This document shows, piece after piece, positions 25,250 through 32,850 of a DNA stretch of 37,914 nucleotides. The notes under the pieces were generated by a model that searched no databases, had not been told where the DNA came from, and was given only the letters and a program-made list of their open reading frames with translations. Made by a program: the position numbers and the translations under genes. Origin of the DNA: a virus; IMG/VR virus record IMGVR_UViG_3300021364_000067, positions 1 through 37,914 of that record; one strand, given 5' to 3'. How positions within the stretch are numbered: position 1 is the first letter of the stretch; every line of letters starts with the position of its first letter.

Positions 25250-26968
25250 TTAAAGGATTTTCTTTTTTACAACATAAGAACCAAGAATCAAAATATCCAT
25301 TTCACAATTTAAAAATGTTTTAATTGCATCTTCTGGTCTTAAAACCATTGTTTGGTCTTTGAGGTTGAATGATGTATTGATTACAATAGGGAATTTGTTT
25401 ATTTTTTGTAGTTCTCCTAATAGTAAAGAAATGTATCTATTAGAATTATGAGTTACTGTTTGTACTCGTGCAGAACCATCTACATGAGTTATAGAAGGAA
25501 GTTTATCTTTAAATCTTTCGTTTACCTTAACAACTTGATTCATATAGGGAATTTCTGAATCATAATTAAAGTAAGTTGTTAAAGAATCAAAAGTACAGAT
25601 TGGTGCAAAAGGTCTAAATCCTTCTCTTTTTTTAATTACTCTATTTAATCTTGATTTCATTTGAGGGTCACATGGATTTGCTAATATAGAACGATTACCC
25701 AACGCTCTTGCACCAAATTCTATTCTATCTTGAAATAAACCAATGATATTATTTTCAGATATTTCTTTTGCAATATAAGGAATCATTTGTTCTCTTGGTT
25801 TCCATTCATAATAAACATCTTTAGAGTAATCATTAAGTGATTTTAAAATATCTTCTTTAGGATAAAAAGGTCCTAAGAATGGATTTATATTTGTTACTCT
25901 TTCTTGTTTTTTATTAGTATAAAATTTAGATAAAGATGCACCAATACATGAACCAGCATCAGATGGAGCAGGTGGAATCCAAACATTTTGAAATTTTGTT
26001 TTTTCTTTTATCTTTCCATTAGCAGTTCCATTGTATGCACATCCTCCACTTAAACATAGATTTGGCGATTCTGTAATTTTATATAACTTATCTAATAATT
26101 TAAAGAAATATTTTTCATATTGAAACTGTACAGATGCAGCTAAATCTTTATGGTCTTGGGTTAGTGGTTCTTCTGGTAATCTATTTGTTATACCTAAATG
26201 TTCTGATAACTTTTCATTAAACATATCAGTATCAGAATATTCGTATGTAAAGTAATCCATATTAAGTTCATATAATCCTTTATCAGATTCTTTTATAATA
26301 TTTTCAAATTTAAGATTATATTTTTTTGGATTACCATATGGAGCTAATCCCATAACTTTATACTCACCTTCATTTGGTTTAAAACCTAAGAATGCTGTCA
26401 TAGCTGAATAGAACATACCTAACGAATCAGGAAATCCAACAGATTCAAGTTCTTTTATTTTATTATCTCTACCTATAGCTAATGAGGTTGTTTTCCATTC
26501 ACCAACCCCATCTACTGAAAGTATTGCTGAATTTTTAAATGGAGATGTAAAATATGAATATGCTAAGTGTGAAGTGTGGTGGTCTGTAAAAGATACTTTG
26601 GTTTTCTTTCCTTTAATACTATCGATATCTTTTAATAAAATATCATATGCCTTTTTATTTCTATCAAGTATAGTATTGTTGTTTTTCTTTGAAAAAAAAT
26701 CATACCACTTCTTTGGTCTTTTTTGAGTGGTTGTTTCAATTCTATCTAACTTTTCAGTTGGATTTTCATAAAAACAAATATAGTTTATATCTTCTTTGGT
26801 AATTGAGTTTGATTCAAATATCCATTTAATTGTATTGTGTGGAAAAGATGAATCGTGTTTTATACCTGTAAATCTTTCTTCTTCACAAGCCGATACAACT
26901 TTTCCATCTTTTAATAAACATGCTGCACTATCGTGGTAACCACAACTTATTCCTAAAATATAACTCAT
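25250..26968 (-). CDS. Carbamoyltransferase, NodU/CmcH family
   Basis: The 572-residue product begins LGISCGYHDSAACLLKDGK, typical of NodU/CmcH/TobZ enzymes that carbamoylate sugars or antibiotics from carbamoyl phosphate and ATP. Family marks seen: EEERFTGIKHD (29-39), metal-site DHHTSH (129-134), SVDGVGEW (151-158), SGGCAYNGTANGK (307-319), and the C-terminal YrdC-like GARALGNRSILANP (419-432) and REGFRPFAP. Full length, with both domains intact. Its ATG overlaps the gp55 stop as TAATG, so the two are made together from an early-type promoter. The acceptor could be a glycan or a modified base; the sequence does not tell which. Homologues are known in some marine T4-like phages. Confidence 0.92.
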   Translation of the reverse strand: MSYILGISCGYHDSAACLLKDGKVVSACEEERFTGIKHDSSFPHNTIKWIFESNSITKEDINYICFYENPTEKLDRIETTTQKRPKKWYDFFSKKNNNTILDRNKKAYDILLKDIDSIKGKKTKVSFTDHHTSHLAYSYFTSPFKNSAILSVDGVGEWKTTSLAIGRDNKIKELESVGFPDSLGMFYSAMTAFLGFKPNEGEYKVMGLAPYGNPKKYNLKFENIIKESDKGLYELNMDYFTYEYSDTDMFNEKLSEHLGITNRLPEEPLTQDHKDLAASVQFQYEKYFFKLLDKLYKITESPNLCLSGGCAYNGTANGKIKEKTKFQNVWIPPAPSDAGSCIGASLSKFYTNKKQERVTNINPFLGPFYPKEDILKSLNDYSKDVYYEWKPREQMIPYIAKEISENNIIGLFQDRIEFGARALGNRSILANPCDPQMKSRLNRVIKKREGFRPFAPICTFDSLTTYFNYDSEIPYMNQVVKVNERFKDKLPSITHVDGSARVQTVTHNSNRYISLLLGELQKINKFPIVINTSFNLKDQTMVLRPEDAIKTFLNCEMDILILGSYVVKKKIL

Positions 26969-27714
26969 TATAAATAATCTTCGTCTATGTATCTACTTGA
27001 ATCAAAAAATGTATTATTGTTTTCTTCGATGTAACCATATTCTAAATATTGGTTTAACATTTTTTTCTGATGTTGTTTCATTACATTTACAACTTTGGTA
27101 ATGTAGTGAGTTTTACAATCAGTCATTTCTCTTATAAGAAGATACAAATGTTTTTTATTAAAGTTTTCTATATGTTCACTTCTTCTAAATAGTTCTAAGA
27201 TAGCATCTGCAATTTGAATATCTCTTTTTTTATTAAAAACAACAGATAGATTTTTATCCCAATAGTTTAACATGATTTGTTTAAATTCTTTAAACTCGTT
27301 ATTTTCTTCTACTTCATAATGGTCATTTTCAGGATTCCAAGTTTCTGGCATTTGTGATAAAAGGGAATTTTGTTTCCATCTTTTGTAGTTACCATTGTTT
27401 TTTAAAATCAAATGATTCTTTGCAATAATAGTAAAGTAAGAAAAGGCCCTTCCTTTCCCTTCTTTAAACATATGCATTTTTTCTACCATTGTAGAAACCA
27501 CTTCCATTTGAATATCTTTTTTAGGAACATCAAAGTAAGTAAATTTAAATGTATTTAAAACATTTTCTGCTAATTTTTCAAAAGGATATTTAATTCTTTC
27601 TTCATAAATTTTAGACCTCTCTAATGGGTCTTTACATTTGTTATACTCGATAATTGCTTCTTGAGCTGGAGTACCGAAATAAATTTTAGATTTTTTTCTT
27701 CTTTTTTTAGGCAT
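26968..27714 (-). CDS. 55: Late transcription sigma factor gp55
   Basis: The 248-residue product has the sigma region-2-like core of T4-like gp55: helical LAENVLNTFKFTYFDVPKKD, then KEGKGRAFSYFTIIAKNHLI (85-104). T4 gp55 is 185 residues and directs host RNA polymerase to late promoters together with the sliding clamp, which it contacts by its C-terminus; here the end is acidic and hydrophobic (SSRYIDEDYL), which would suit such contact. It has a longer basic N-terminus (KKRRKKSK). It is third in an operon from the promoter at 28608-28638, after a 1-base gap. It probably reads the TATATTTATA sites in this window. A strong call for gp55; target recognition is inference. Confidence 0.85.
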   Translation of the reverse strand: MPKKRRKKSKIYFGTPAQEAIIEYNKCKDPLERSKIYEERIKYPFEKLAENVLNTFKFTYFDVPKKDIQMEVVSTMVEKMHMFKEGKGRAFSYFTIIAKNHLILKNNGNYKRWKQNSLLSQMPETWNPENDHYEVEENNEFKEFKQIMLNYWDKNLSVVFNKKRDIQIADAILELFRRSEHIENFNKKHLYLLIREMTDCKTHYITKVVNVMKQHQKKMLNQYLEYGYIEENNNTFFDSSRYIDEDYL

Positions 27715-27715
27715 A

Positions 27716-27991
27716 TTATAATTCGTTATCGAGGTCCTCTACTATTTTTTTCATCTCACTAAATGTAACTCCAACTTCATCATCTTTTTCAAAAACTTCT
27801 CTGTTATCTAATCTTCTCATGTTACTGAGAGCAGTTACTACTTTTTCTCTTGTAGTGTTAACGATATCAACTAATCTATCTTCAAGTTGTTCGTTCTGTC
27901 TTAAAAGGTTTCTAACACCAACCAATAAGACAATATTCAGTATTACTGAAACTCCTATAATGATATTATAGGTTGTAAAAATTTCCCACAT
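27716..27991 (-). CDS. Small membrane-anchored coiled-coil protein
   Basis: The 91-residue product has an N-terminal membrane segment (about 8-28: YNIIIGVSVILNIVLLVGVR) and a cytoplasmic or periplasmic coiled coil (LLRQNEQLEDRLVDIVNTTR) with an acidic end. It lies between the lysozyme-like gene and gp55 with one-base gaps on both sides. The position beside gp55 recalls gp33 co-activators, but the membrane anchor makes that unlikely. Its function is unknown; a lysis accessory paired with the upstream gene is possible. Confidence 0.7.
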   Translation of the reverse strand: MWEIFTTYNIIIGVSVILNIVLLVGVRNLLRQNEQLEDRLVDIVNTTREKVVTALSNMRRLDNREVFEKDDEVGVTFSEMKKIVEDLDNEL

Positions 27992-27992
27992 A

Positions 27993-28580
27993 TTAATCTA
28001 AGTTTAATTTGTATCCACTAAATTGTGTAAGATACGAAGTAAGTTTTGTTCCATTACCATCTCTAAATTCTTTTCCTTTTTTTAAGAATCTTTTAACATT
28101 ACCTGGTCCTGCTAAATGAGCCGCTGCTAATATTCCACTTTCGGTAATCTCGTTACCATTTATAGTTTTACCTTCCCATCTATCAATATACTTCTGAAGT
28201 ATTTTTTTGTTGTGTAAAAGTAAATCTAACATCGCTTTTTCTTGTAAGTAAGGTGAATTAAGAAATTGTTCTTTTGATACATCGTATCCTAATGATTTGA
28301 GAGTTCGTTTACCGAATTGGTATTTTCCCATATAACCCCAACCATTTACTACATCGTATCTGTTTGAGGATTCTCTCATTCCTATTGCTTCAAGAAACAT
28401 ATCGTGTTGATTTATTTCTATTTTAATAGGTTCTATTTTTATTTCTACGAGTTCAACTGGTTTTGGTTCTAATACTTGTGATACTGGTTGAACTTTTGGT
28501 AATATAATGTTGGCTGTAAATCCAACTAATCCCAATGTTACAAACATTGAAATTACTACTGTTAATATTTGTTTTCTCAT
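27993..28580 (-). CDS. Membrane-anchored lysozyme/transglycosylase-like protein
   Basis: The 195-residue product has an N-terminal hydrophobic segment (about 4-28: QILTVVISMFVTLGLVGFTA) that could be a signal or signal-arrest-release anchor, a Pro/Val/Glu linker to ~57, and a lysozyme-like domain: FLEAIGMRESSNRYDVVNGW with candidate catalytic Glu70, GYMGKYQFGKRTL, and ILAAAHLAGPGNVKRFL. Enzymes with this ESSN..GYMGKYQFG pattern cut peptidoglycan glycan strands. Strangely for a lysis gene, it is first in the early-type operon that leads to gp55, not in the late region. It may be an endolysin held inactive by its anchor, or a wall enzyme acting early. AGGAGCAATCCCT precedes ATG at 28580. Confidence 0.75.
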   Translation of the reverse strand: MRKQILTVVISMFVTLGLVGFTANIILPKVQPVSQVLEPKPVELVEIKIEPIKIEINQHDMFLEAIGMRESSNRYDVVNGWGYMGKYQFGKRTLKSLGYDVSKEQFLNSPYLQEKAMLDLLLHNKKILQKYIDRWEGKTINGNEITESGILAAAHLAGPGNVKRFLKKGKEFRDGNGTKLTSYLTQFSGYKLNLD

Positions 28581-28607
28581 AGGGATTGCTCCTTTTGATT
28601 TACTATG

Positions 28608-28638
28608 TAAATATACGAAAAATTTTCGATATATCCAA
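28608..28638 (-). promoter_or_regulatory. Host-like promoter for the gp55 operon
   Basis: On the minus strand TTG (28638-28636), exactly 20 bases, then TATATTTA (28615-28608), with TTTTTCG just before the -7 box. It lies in the gap upstream of 27993-28580. Confidence 0.78.
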
Positions 28639-28655
28639 ATTTTTAGGGAGTTTTT

Positions 28656-28940
28656 TTAACACTCACCTACTGGTCCATAGTATAAACCACTAAACTCTTC
28701 TTCCTCTATATCATCTTCTGGTATTCTTTCTAATACCTCGTTTGTCATTTTAAGAAGTTTTTTATTTTCCTTTACTAAATCTTCCCATAACTCCATATTA
28801 AAATCTATTTTATCTAAGATTTCTTCTTTAGTAAAAACTTCTTTTTCTATAAGCAAATCCATAATACTCTGAGTAACTAAACTTTGAGTTAATAATTTAC
28901 TTTGTAATCTCTTTATCATTATTTTTGATGTTAAGTTCAT
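28656..28940 (-). CDS. Unknown acidic helical protein
   Basis: The 94-residue product is helical and charged, with a basic first third (MIKRLQSKLLTQSLVTQSIM) and a strongly acidic end (IPEDDIEEEEFSGLYYG) finishing in Glu-Cys. I do not recognise it. ATG at 28940 is chosen over TTG at 28943, since AAAGGA sits nine to ten bases upstream. The gene overlaps the one before by 44 bases in another frame, which is long but fits the ribosome site. It ends the operon from the promoter at 30493; the gp55-operon promoter begins right after its end. Confidence 0.65.
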   Translation of the reverse strand: MNLTSKIMIKRLQSKLLTQSLVTQSIMDLLIEKEVFTKEEILDKIDFNMELWEDLVKENKKLLKMTNEVLERIPEDDIEEEEFSGLYYGPVGEC

Positions 28941-29166
28941 CAAGTAGTTCCTTTAATTCATTTTTATCTTCGTTACCAAAAACCAAATCACCAAATGATT
29001 TATTTATAGAATTTTCATGATAACCAAGAGCCGATGCCAACCTAACACAAACAACTTTGAATTCATTGATATCCATATCATCAGGTACATCAAGTTCAAT
29101 TTTGTTTATCTCTCTATTGTGTTCGATAAAATCTTTATCTGTATATGTAAATATAAGTTTTCCCAT
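28897..29166 (-). CDS. Unknown small protein
   Basis: The 89-residue product opens with beta strands (GKLIFTYTDKDFIEHNREIN) and ends in an acidic helix (DKNELKELLDELNIKNNDKE). No motif is recognised. It follows the deformylase gene by 12 bases in the same operon. Confidence 0.65.
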   Translation of the reverse strand: MGKLIFTYTDKDFIEHNREINKIELDVPDDMDINEFKVVCVRLASALGYHENSINKSFGDLVFGNEDKNELKELLDELNIKNNDKEITK

Positions 29167-29178
29167 GTTTTCGTTTCT

Positions 29179-29787
29179 TTATAAGATTTCGGCACCTTGA
29201 GAAAGTAAAGGTTCTGCTTTCTTATATTTCATAAATTCAGTTGAACCATCAGAAAGTTTTACCATTACTCTTTCATTTCTACCATATTTTTTTCCTCGTG
29301 TAATTGTTTGAGTATATCTTCTATCTGTTATTAACCTACCTTCAAGGTGGTCAATCTCGTGTTGTGCTACAACACACTCTAACATACCCTCATCATTATA
29401 GAATTCTTCAGATGTTTTCCATTCTTCTTTTGAATCAGGTGAAAATAAAACTGTTCCTAAATTATCACACTCTACTGTTAATGTTTTAAATCTTACTGTT
29501 TGAACTGGTTTACGCATTGTTTTAGGCATAGATAAACATTGTTCTACATAAACAACGGATTCCTCTGATACTTCTACAACTCTTGGATTGATTAGTACCA
29601 ATGGTTCTTTTACATTGATTACACAGGCTCTTTTATTTATTCCTATTTGATTTGCCGATAGACCAATACCACCATGTTTCTTTAACTCTTGAAGAAGTGT
29701 TACTGATATTTCATCAATCTCTTCTTGAGTAAATGGTGTTGGTTCTATCTTTGTTTTAAGTTTACTTGGGTCTTGTATTAATTTCAT
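29179..29787 (-). CDS. def: Peptide deformylase
   Basis: The 202-residue product has all three deformylase motifs: GIGLSANQ (40-47), EQCLS with metal ligand Cys84 (82-86), and QHEIDHLEG with His143, Glu144 and His147 (142-150). The enzyme removes the formyl group from new proteins' first Met. Between motifs 2 and 3 it has about 17 residues more than the E. coli enzyme (FSPDSKEEWKTSEEFYND), and motif 2 has Gln where Gly is usual, so it is not a simple copy of a host gene by eye. Phage deformylases are known from marine viruses. Its ATG overlaps the upstream stop as ATGA. Confidence 0.93.
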   Translation of the reverse strand: MKLIQDPSKLKTKIEPTPFTQEEIDEISVTLLQELKKHGGIGLSANQIGINKRACVINVKEPLVLINPRVVEVSEESVVYVEQCLSMPKTMRKPVQTVRFKTLTVECDNLGTVLFSPDSKEEWKTSEEFYNDEGMLECVVAQHEIDHLEGRLITDRRYTQTITRGKKYGRNERVMVKLSDGSTEFMKYKKAEPLLSQGAEIL

Positions 29788-29996
29788 TCTTTAACTAATT
29801 TCTTTGTTGTATAATCTCCACCAAAAGGTCTTTCATAAACTGTTTTACCTCCATCTGGTGATTCGTATATTTTGATATCCTTCATTTCTTCGTTTATTTT
29901 TTCTAAATGAGAAAGGTTATCCCAATATAATTGTCTAACTTTTTTACCCAACTCCATATCGTTAGGATACTTTTGTACTAATTCTTCTAATTTCAT
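29784..29996 (-). CDS. Unknown small protein
   Basis: The 70-residue product is helical (LEELVQKYPNDMELGKKVRQ) with a Gly/Tyr-rich end (YERPFGGDYTTKKLVKE). It is joined by ATGA overlaps to the genes on both sides, so it is made with the nucleotidyltransferase and deformylase. No function is recognised. Confidence 0.65.
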   Translation of the reverse strand: MKLEELVQKYPNDMELGKKVRQLYWDNLSHLEKINEEMKDIKIYESPDGGKTVYERPFGGDYTTKKLVKE

Positions 29997-30475
29997 TTTA
30001 ACTCCTTATTTGAAAATTTCTCTAATAACCAAGATGATGATTGAACTTTCTCACCCAATCCCCAAATCATATCGATACCAAATGTGTTACAAACATCTTC
30101 TTCTGTTGATGGAACTCCACCTGGTTTTCTATCTCCACCATTACCAAATGCAACTACTCCACTTTCCCATGTTTCATTTTCTTTCATGTAATGTTTTCTT
30201 GCAGCATCAATAAAATCTACTGCGGTATCATCGTTATGAATTTTGGGGTACATTACATATGCCCAATCTACATCTTTAAGGTTTTCCATAATGAACTTTC
30301 TTTCATCTTCTTTCATAAATGGTTTACCTTTTTTTCTTCTTAACCAATCATCGTTGTTAAGTCCTATCCAAACTTTATCTGCTAACTTTTTAGCGTTTTG
30401 GATACATTCTATATGTCCTTTGTGTACCGGGTCAAACCCTCCACTAATTAATATTACTTTATATTTCTTTTTCAT
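29993..30475 (-). CDS. Cytidylyltransferase-like nucleotidyltransferase
   Basis: The 160-residue product has the HxGH signature in GGFDPVHKGHIECIQNAKKL (HKGH at 18-21) and GLNNDDWLRRKKGKPFM after it, placing it with the TagD/RfaE/CCT nucleotidyltransferases, which join CTP or ATP to sugar or glycerol phosphates. The usual ISSTxI-type end is replaced by KVQSSSWLLEKFSNKE (a candidate), and a Gly/Asp-rich loop (FGNGGDRKPGGVPS) stands before it. The substrate cannot be told; cell-wall or sugar precursors, or a nucleotide cofactor, are options. First gene of its operon, with a host-like promoter upstream. Confidence 0.82.
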   Translation of the reverse strand: MKKKYKVILISGGFDPVHKGHIECIQNAKKLADKVWIGLNNDDWLRRKKGKPFMKEDERKFIMENLKDVDWAYVMYPKIHNDDTAVDFIDAARKHYMKENETWESGVVAFGNGGDRKPGGVPSTEEDVCNTFGIDMIWGLGEKVQSSSWLLEKFSNKELK

Positions 30476-30492
30476 TTTAATCTAATCTTTTA

Positions 30493-30523
30493 TAAAGATA
30501 CGAAAATAATTTTACAATTCCAA
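30493..30523 (-). promoter_or_regulatory. Host-like promoter for the nucleotidyltransferase operon
   Basis: On the minus strand TTG (30523-30521), exactly 20 bases, then TATCTTTA (30500-30493), with TTTTCG before the -7 box. It starts right after the MetK stop at 30525. Confidence 0.72.
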
Positions 30524-30524
30524 A

Positions 30525-31490
30525 TTATTTCCAAGAAAAGTTTGCACCCATGTGTCCAAATTGTGCTGTATTACTAAATATTGGTTTTCTTAAATCTAAG
30601 AAATCTATAATTCCTTTTGGTGATAAATCATATCCTTTGATAAATTCATGTTCTCCATCAACGAGTGCACTTGCTTGAAGTGGTTGGTTATATCCAATTG
30701 CATATGCAAGTTGAACTGTAACTTCTTGTACTTCTGGTCTTTGTTCTAAGATATCTACTGCAATTCTTCTTGCCATGTAAGCTGCACTTCTATCTACTTT
30801 AGTACAATCTTTACCACTAAATGCTCCACCACCAAGTGGAACTCTTGGGCCATAATTATCAACTGCTAACTTTCTACCAGTTAACCCAGCATCGGCAGTG
30901 AATCCACCAATGTTCCAATCACCTGCGGGATTACAATGTAGAGCCTCAATATGGTATTGAGGAAAATCTTCAAAGTATTCCATTACTAATTTTTCTAATT
31001 TTTCTGCTGGTGCGTTCTGAAACGAACATACAACTCTTAGTGAGTTGCCATTCATTGTTACTTGTGTTTTACCATCGTAAGGATACTTATCAAATACAGA
31101 TTTGTTAAGTTCTCTTGATAGATAATATTCTTGTGGTAAGAATTGTTCGTTATCTCTACAAGCATAACCAATCATGATTCCTTGGTCTCCTGCTCCACCA
31201 ATATCAACTCCTTGAGCAATCTCGGGTGATTGAGTATTTAAGTTAATAATTACTTCAATAGAATCATCAGTAGTAATATCTTTCACTACTTGAATAATTT
31301 CCTCATCTGTAATTTTGTATTGAGAAGTAACTTCTCCTGTAACATAAACCAAACCATTACCACCACAAGTTTCAATTGCTACTCGTGAGTTTGGGTCGTG
31401 TGTTAAGTGAATATCTAATAGTGTGTCTGATATTCTATCACACATTTTGTCTGGGTGCATCGGTGATACACATTCTGCTGTTCTAATCAT
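30525..31490 (-). CDS. metK: S-adenosylmethionine synthetase (compact)
   Basis: The 321-residue product has the MetK signatures: HPDK (12-15) in SPMHPDKMCDRISD, GAGDQGIMIGYA (99-110), GGGAFSGKDCTKVDRSAAY (220-238), and FTADAGLTGRKLAVDNYGP before it. MetK makes SAM from methionine and ATP. It is shorter than bacterial enzymes (E. coli 384), and the usual EGHPDK reads MHPDK. The ATG follows the PspC-like gene's stop directly. A raised SAM supply could serve DNA methylation or other phage modifications; no methyltransferase is seen in this window. This is a strong family call with an unusual size. Confidence 0.93.
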   Translation of the reverse strand: MIRTAECVSPMHPDKMCDRISDTLLDIHLTHDPNSRVAIETCGGNGLVYVTGEVTSQYKITDEEIIQVVKDITTDDSIEVIINLNTQSPEIAQGVDIGGAGDQGIMIGYACRDNEQFLPQEYYLSRELNKSVFDKYPYDGKTQVTMNGNSLRVVCSFQNAPAEKLEKLVMEYFEDFPQYHIEALHCNPAGDWNIGGFTADAGLTGRKLAVDNYGPRVPLGGGAFSGKDCTKVDRSAAYMARRIAVDILEQRPEVQEVTVQLAYAIGYNQPLQASALVDGEHEFIKGYDLSPKGIIDFLDLRKPIFSNTAQFGHMGANFSWK

Positions 31491-31673
31491 TTATTCTGAT
31501 TTTGTAATTAATGTTGTTATAATATATAAAATAAAAATTGGTACTGATGGTATAAAGAAAAGGAGTATAAAAAGTAATCTCCATAACAATGGGTCTGAAT
31601 CTGTATAATTTCCTAACCCACCACATATACCAGCTAAACTTCTTTCAGTTTTACTTCTTCTAAATTTTTTCAT
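31491..31673 (-). CDS. PspC-domain membrane protein
   Basis: The 60-residue product is a lone PspC domain: RSKTERSLAGICGGLGNYTD, then SDPLLWRLLFILLFF and a long hydrophobic segment (about 30-55). PspC proteins take part in envelope-stress responses and are common in Bacteroidetes. A phage copy may help to hold the membrane together during infection or block superinfection; this is a guess. It is directly before metK and overlaps the tiny ORF upstream by 14 bases. Confidence 0.85.
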   Translation of the reverse strand: MKKFRRSKTERSLAGICGGLGNYTDSDPLLWRLLFILLFFIPSVPIFILYIITTLITKSE

Positions 31674-31776
31674 CTAATTTTTGTTGTAATTTTTGAATTT
31701 CTAATTTTGTTTTTTGAGTTTGTGGTTTATTCATTTTTAATTCCACAATCTTTTTTAGAATTAATTCCTTATCCAT
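31660..31776 (-). CDS. Possible 38-residue coiled-coil peptide
   Basis: A short frame with a helical, Lys-rich product (MDKELILKKIVELKMNKPQT and on to QQKLDEKI). It overlaps the preceding ORF by eight bases and the PspC gene by 14. There is no clear ribosome site, so translation would depend on coupling. An internal Met at residue 15 is another start. Confidence 0.4.
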   Translation of the reverse strand: MDKELILKKIVELKMNKPQTQKTKLEIQKLQQKLDEKI

Positions 31777-31939
31777 TTTTAATTTGGTTTTTTAAATCTT
31801 TATATTTTTTGTTCCACTTTGCAACTTCTTCTTTATATCCATCTTTAATCAACTCTTGTTTTTCAAGTTGTTGTCTTAAATCTTTGTTTTCTTTTTCAAG
31901 TTGTTCTATTTTTAACTCGTATAATTTTAAACTTTGCAT
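31769..31939 (-). CDS. Small coiled-coil protein (56 residues)
   Basis: An ATG two bases after the thymidylate synthase stop opens a frame for a charged helix: LKLYELKIEQLEKENKDLRQ, then EKQELIKDG and WNKKYKDLKNQIKNG. The heptad pattern is clear. No ribosome site is seen, so coupling to thyA is likely. The function is unknown. Together with 31660-31776 it fills the otherwise empty stretch between thyA and the PspC gene. Confidence 0.6.
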   Translation of the reverse strand: MQSLKLYELKIEQLEKENKDLRQQLEKQELIKDGYKEEVAKWNKKYKDLKNQIKNG

Positions 31940-31941
31940 AA

Positions 31942-32850
31942 TTAATTTGATAAGGGTGCTTTAATTGTTGGTTGTGATTGATATCCGATAATCTCGTATT
32001 CAAACTCACCATTTAGAATATCTACATTTGATACTTTCACACTTGGTAGCTGAAATGATTTTCTTATTCTTTGTTCTTCTGCTTGTTCTAAGTGATTATT
32101 ATATAAATGAGTATCTCCTAAGTTTCCAATTAATTCACCTGGTTCTAAGTTGGTTTCCTCACATAATAGTAGTAATAACATTCCATAAGATGCAATGTTA
32201 AATGGTAATCCTAAGAAAGTATCAACACTTCTTTGATTCCACATTAAAGATAGTTTACCATCGTTTACATAACATTGGAATCCATAATGACAAGGTGGTA
32301 AAACCATTTCATCTAACTCTGATGGGTTCCAAGAATTAACCATCAATCTTCTACTATCAGGATTTTCTTTAATAAGTTCTATAAGGTTTTTAATTTGGTC
32401 TATTTTATATGTTGGTGATGAACCATGTCTTTTTTCAATTCTTCTCCATTGTTTTCCATAAACAGGCCCAAGTTCTCCCCATACTCTTGCAAAAGATTCA
32501 TCCGTTTTAATTTTATTTACAAACTCTTCCATTGTAAGTTCATCTCTATCGAGTTCATACATACATGCTCTCTGATAAGTTTTGTATGCATCTCCATTCC
32601 AAATGTTACAACCATTCTGAACAAGATACCTAATATTAGTATCTCCTTTTAAAAACCATTTAAGTTCCGTCATGATTGATTTGATTGCCATCTTTTTTGT
32701 TGTAAGAAGTGGAAATCCTTCACTCATTTTGTGTCTGATTTGTTTACCGAAAAGGGATTTTGTACCTGTTCCAGTCCTATCAGTTTTTTCTTTACCTTCA
32801 AGTAAAATATCTTGAAGTAAATTTTGGTATTGTAAATCTAAATTATTCAT
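31942..32850 (-). CDS. thyA: Thymidylate synthase
   Basis: The 302-residue product has the folate-dependent thymidylate synthase marks: DRTGTGTKSLFG (24-35), PVYGKQWR (129-136), SRRLMVNSWNPSELD (166-180), catalytic Cys187 in LPPCHYGFQ, and PFNIASYG with Asn218, the residue that selects dUMP rather than dCMP. It makes dTMP from dUMP for phage DNA. A hydroxymethylase of the same family cannot be fully excluded, but nothing here points to one. The gene overlaps the upstream stop as ATGA, and a small gene follows at two bases. Confidence 0.93.
   Translation of the reverse strand: MNNLDLQYQNLLQDILLEGKEKTDRTGTGTKSLFGKQIRHKMSEGFPLLTTKKMAIKSIMTELKWFLKGDTNIRYLVQNGCNIWNGDAYKTYQRACMYELDRDELTMEEFVNKIKTDESFARVWGELGPVYGKQWRRIEKRHGSSPTYKIDQIKNLIELIKENPDSRRLMVNSWNPSELDEMVLPPCHYGFQCYVNDGKLSLMWNQRSVDTFLGLPFNIASYGMLLLLLCEETNLEPGELIGNLGDTHLYNNHLEQAEEQRIRKSFQLPSVKVSNVDILNGEFEYEIIGYQSQPTIKAPLSN

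Noticed and set aside
27716-27991. gp33 late co-activator
   Set aside because: Place beside gp55 is suggestive, but a clear N-terminal membrane segment does not suit a cytoplasmic RNA polymerase factor.
28941-28943. TTG as start of 28656-28940
   Set aside because: The next codon is ATG with a better-placed AAAGGA, so 28940 is preferred.
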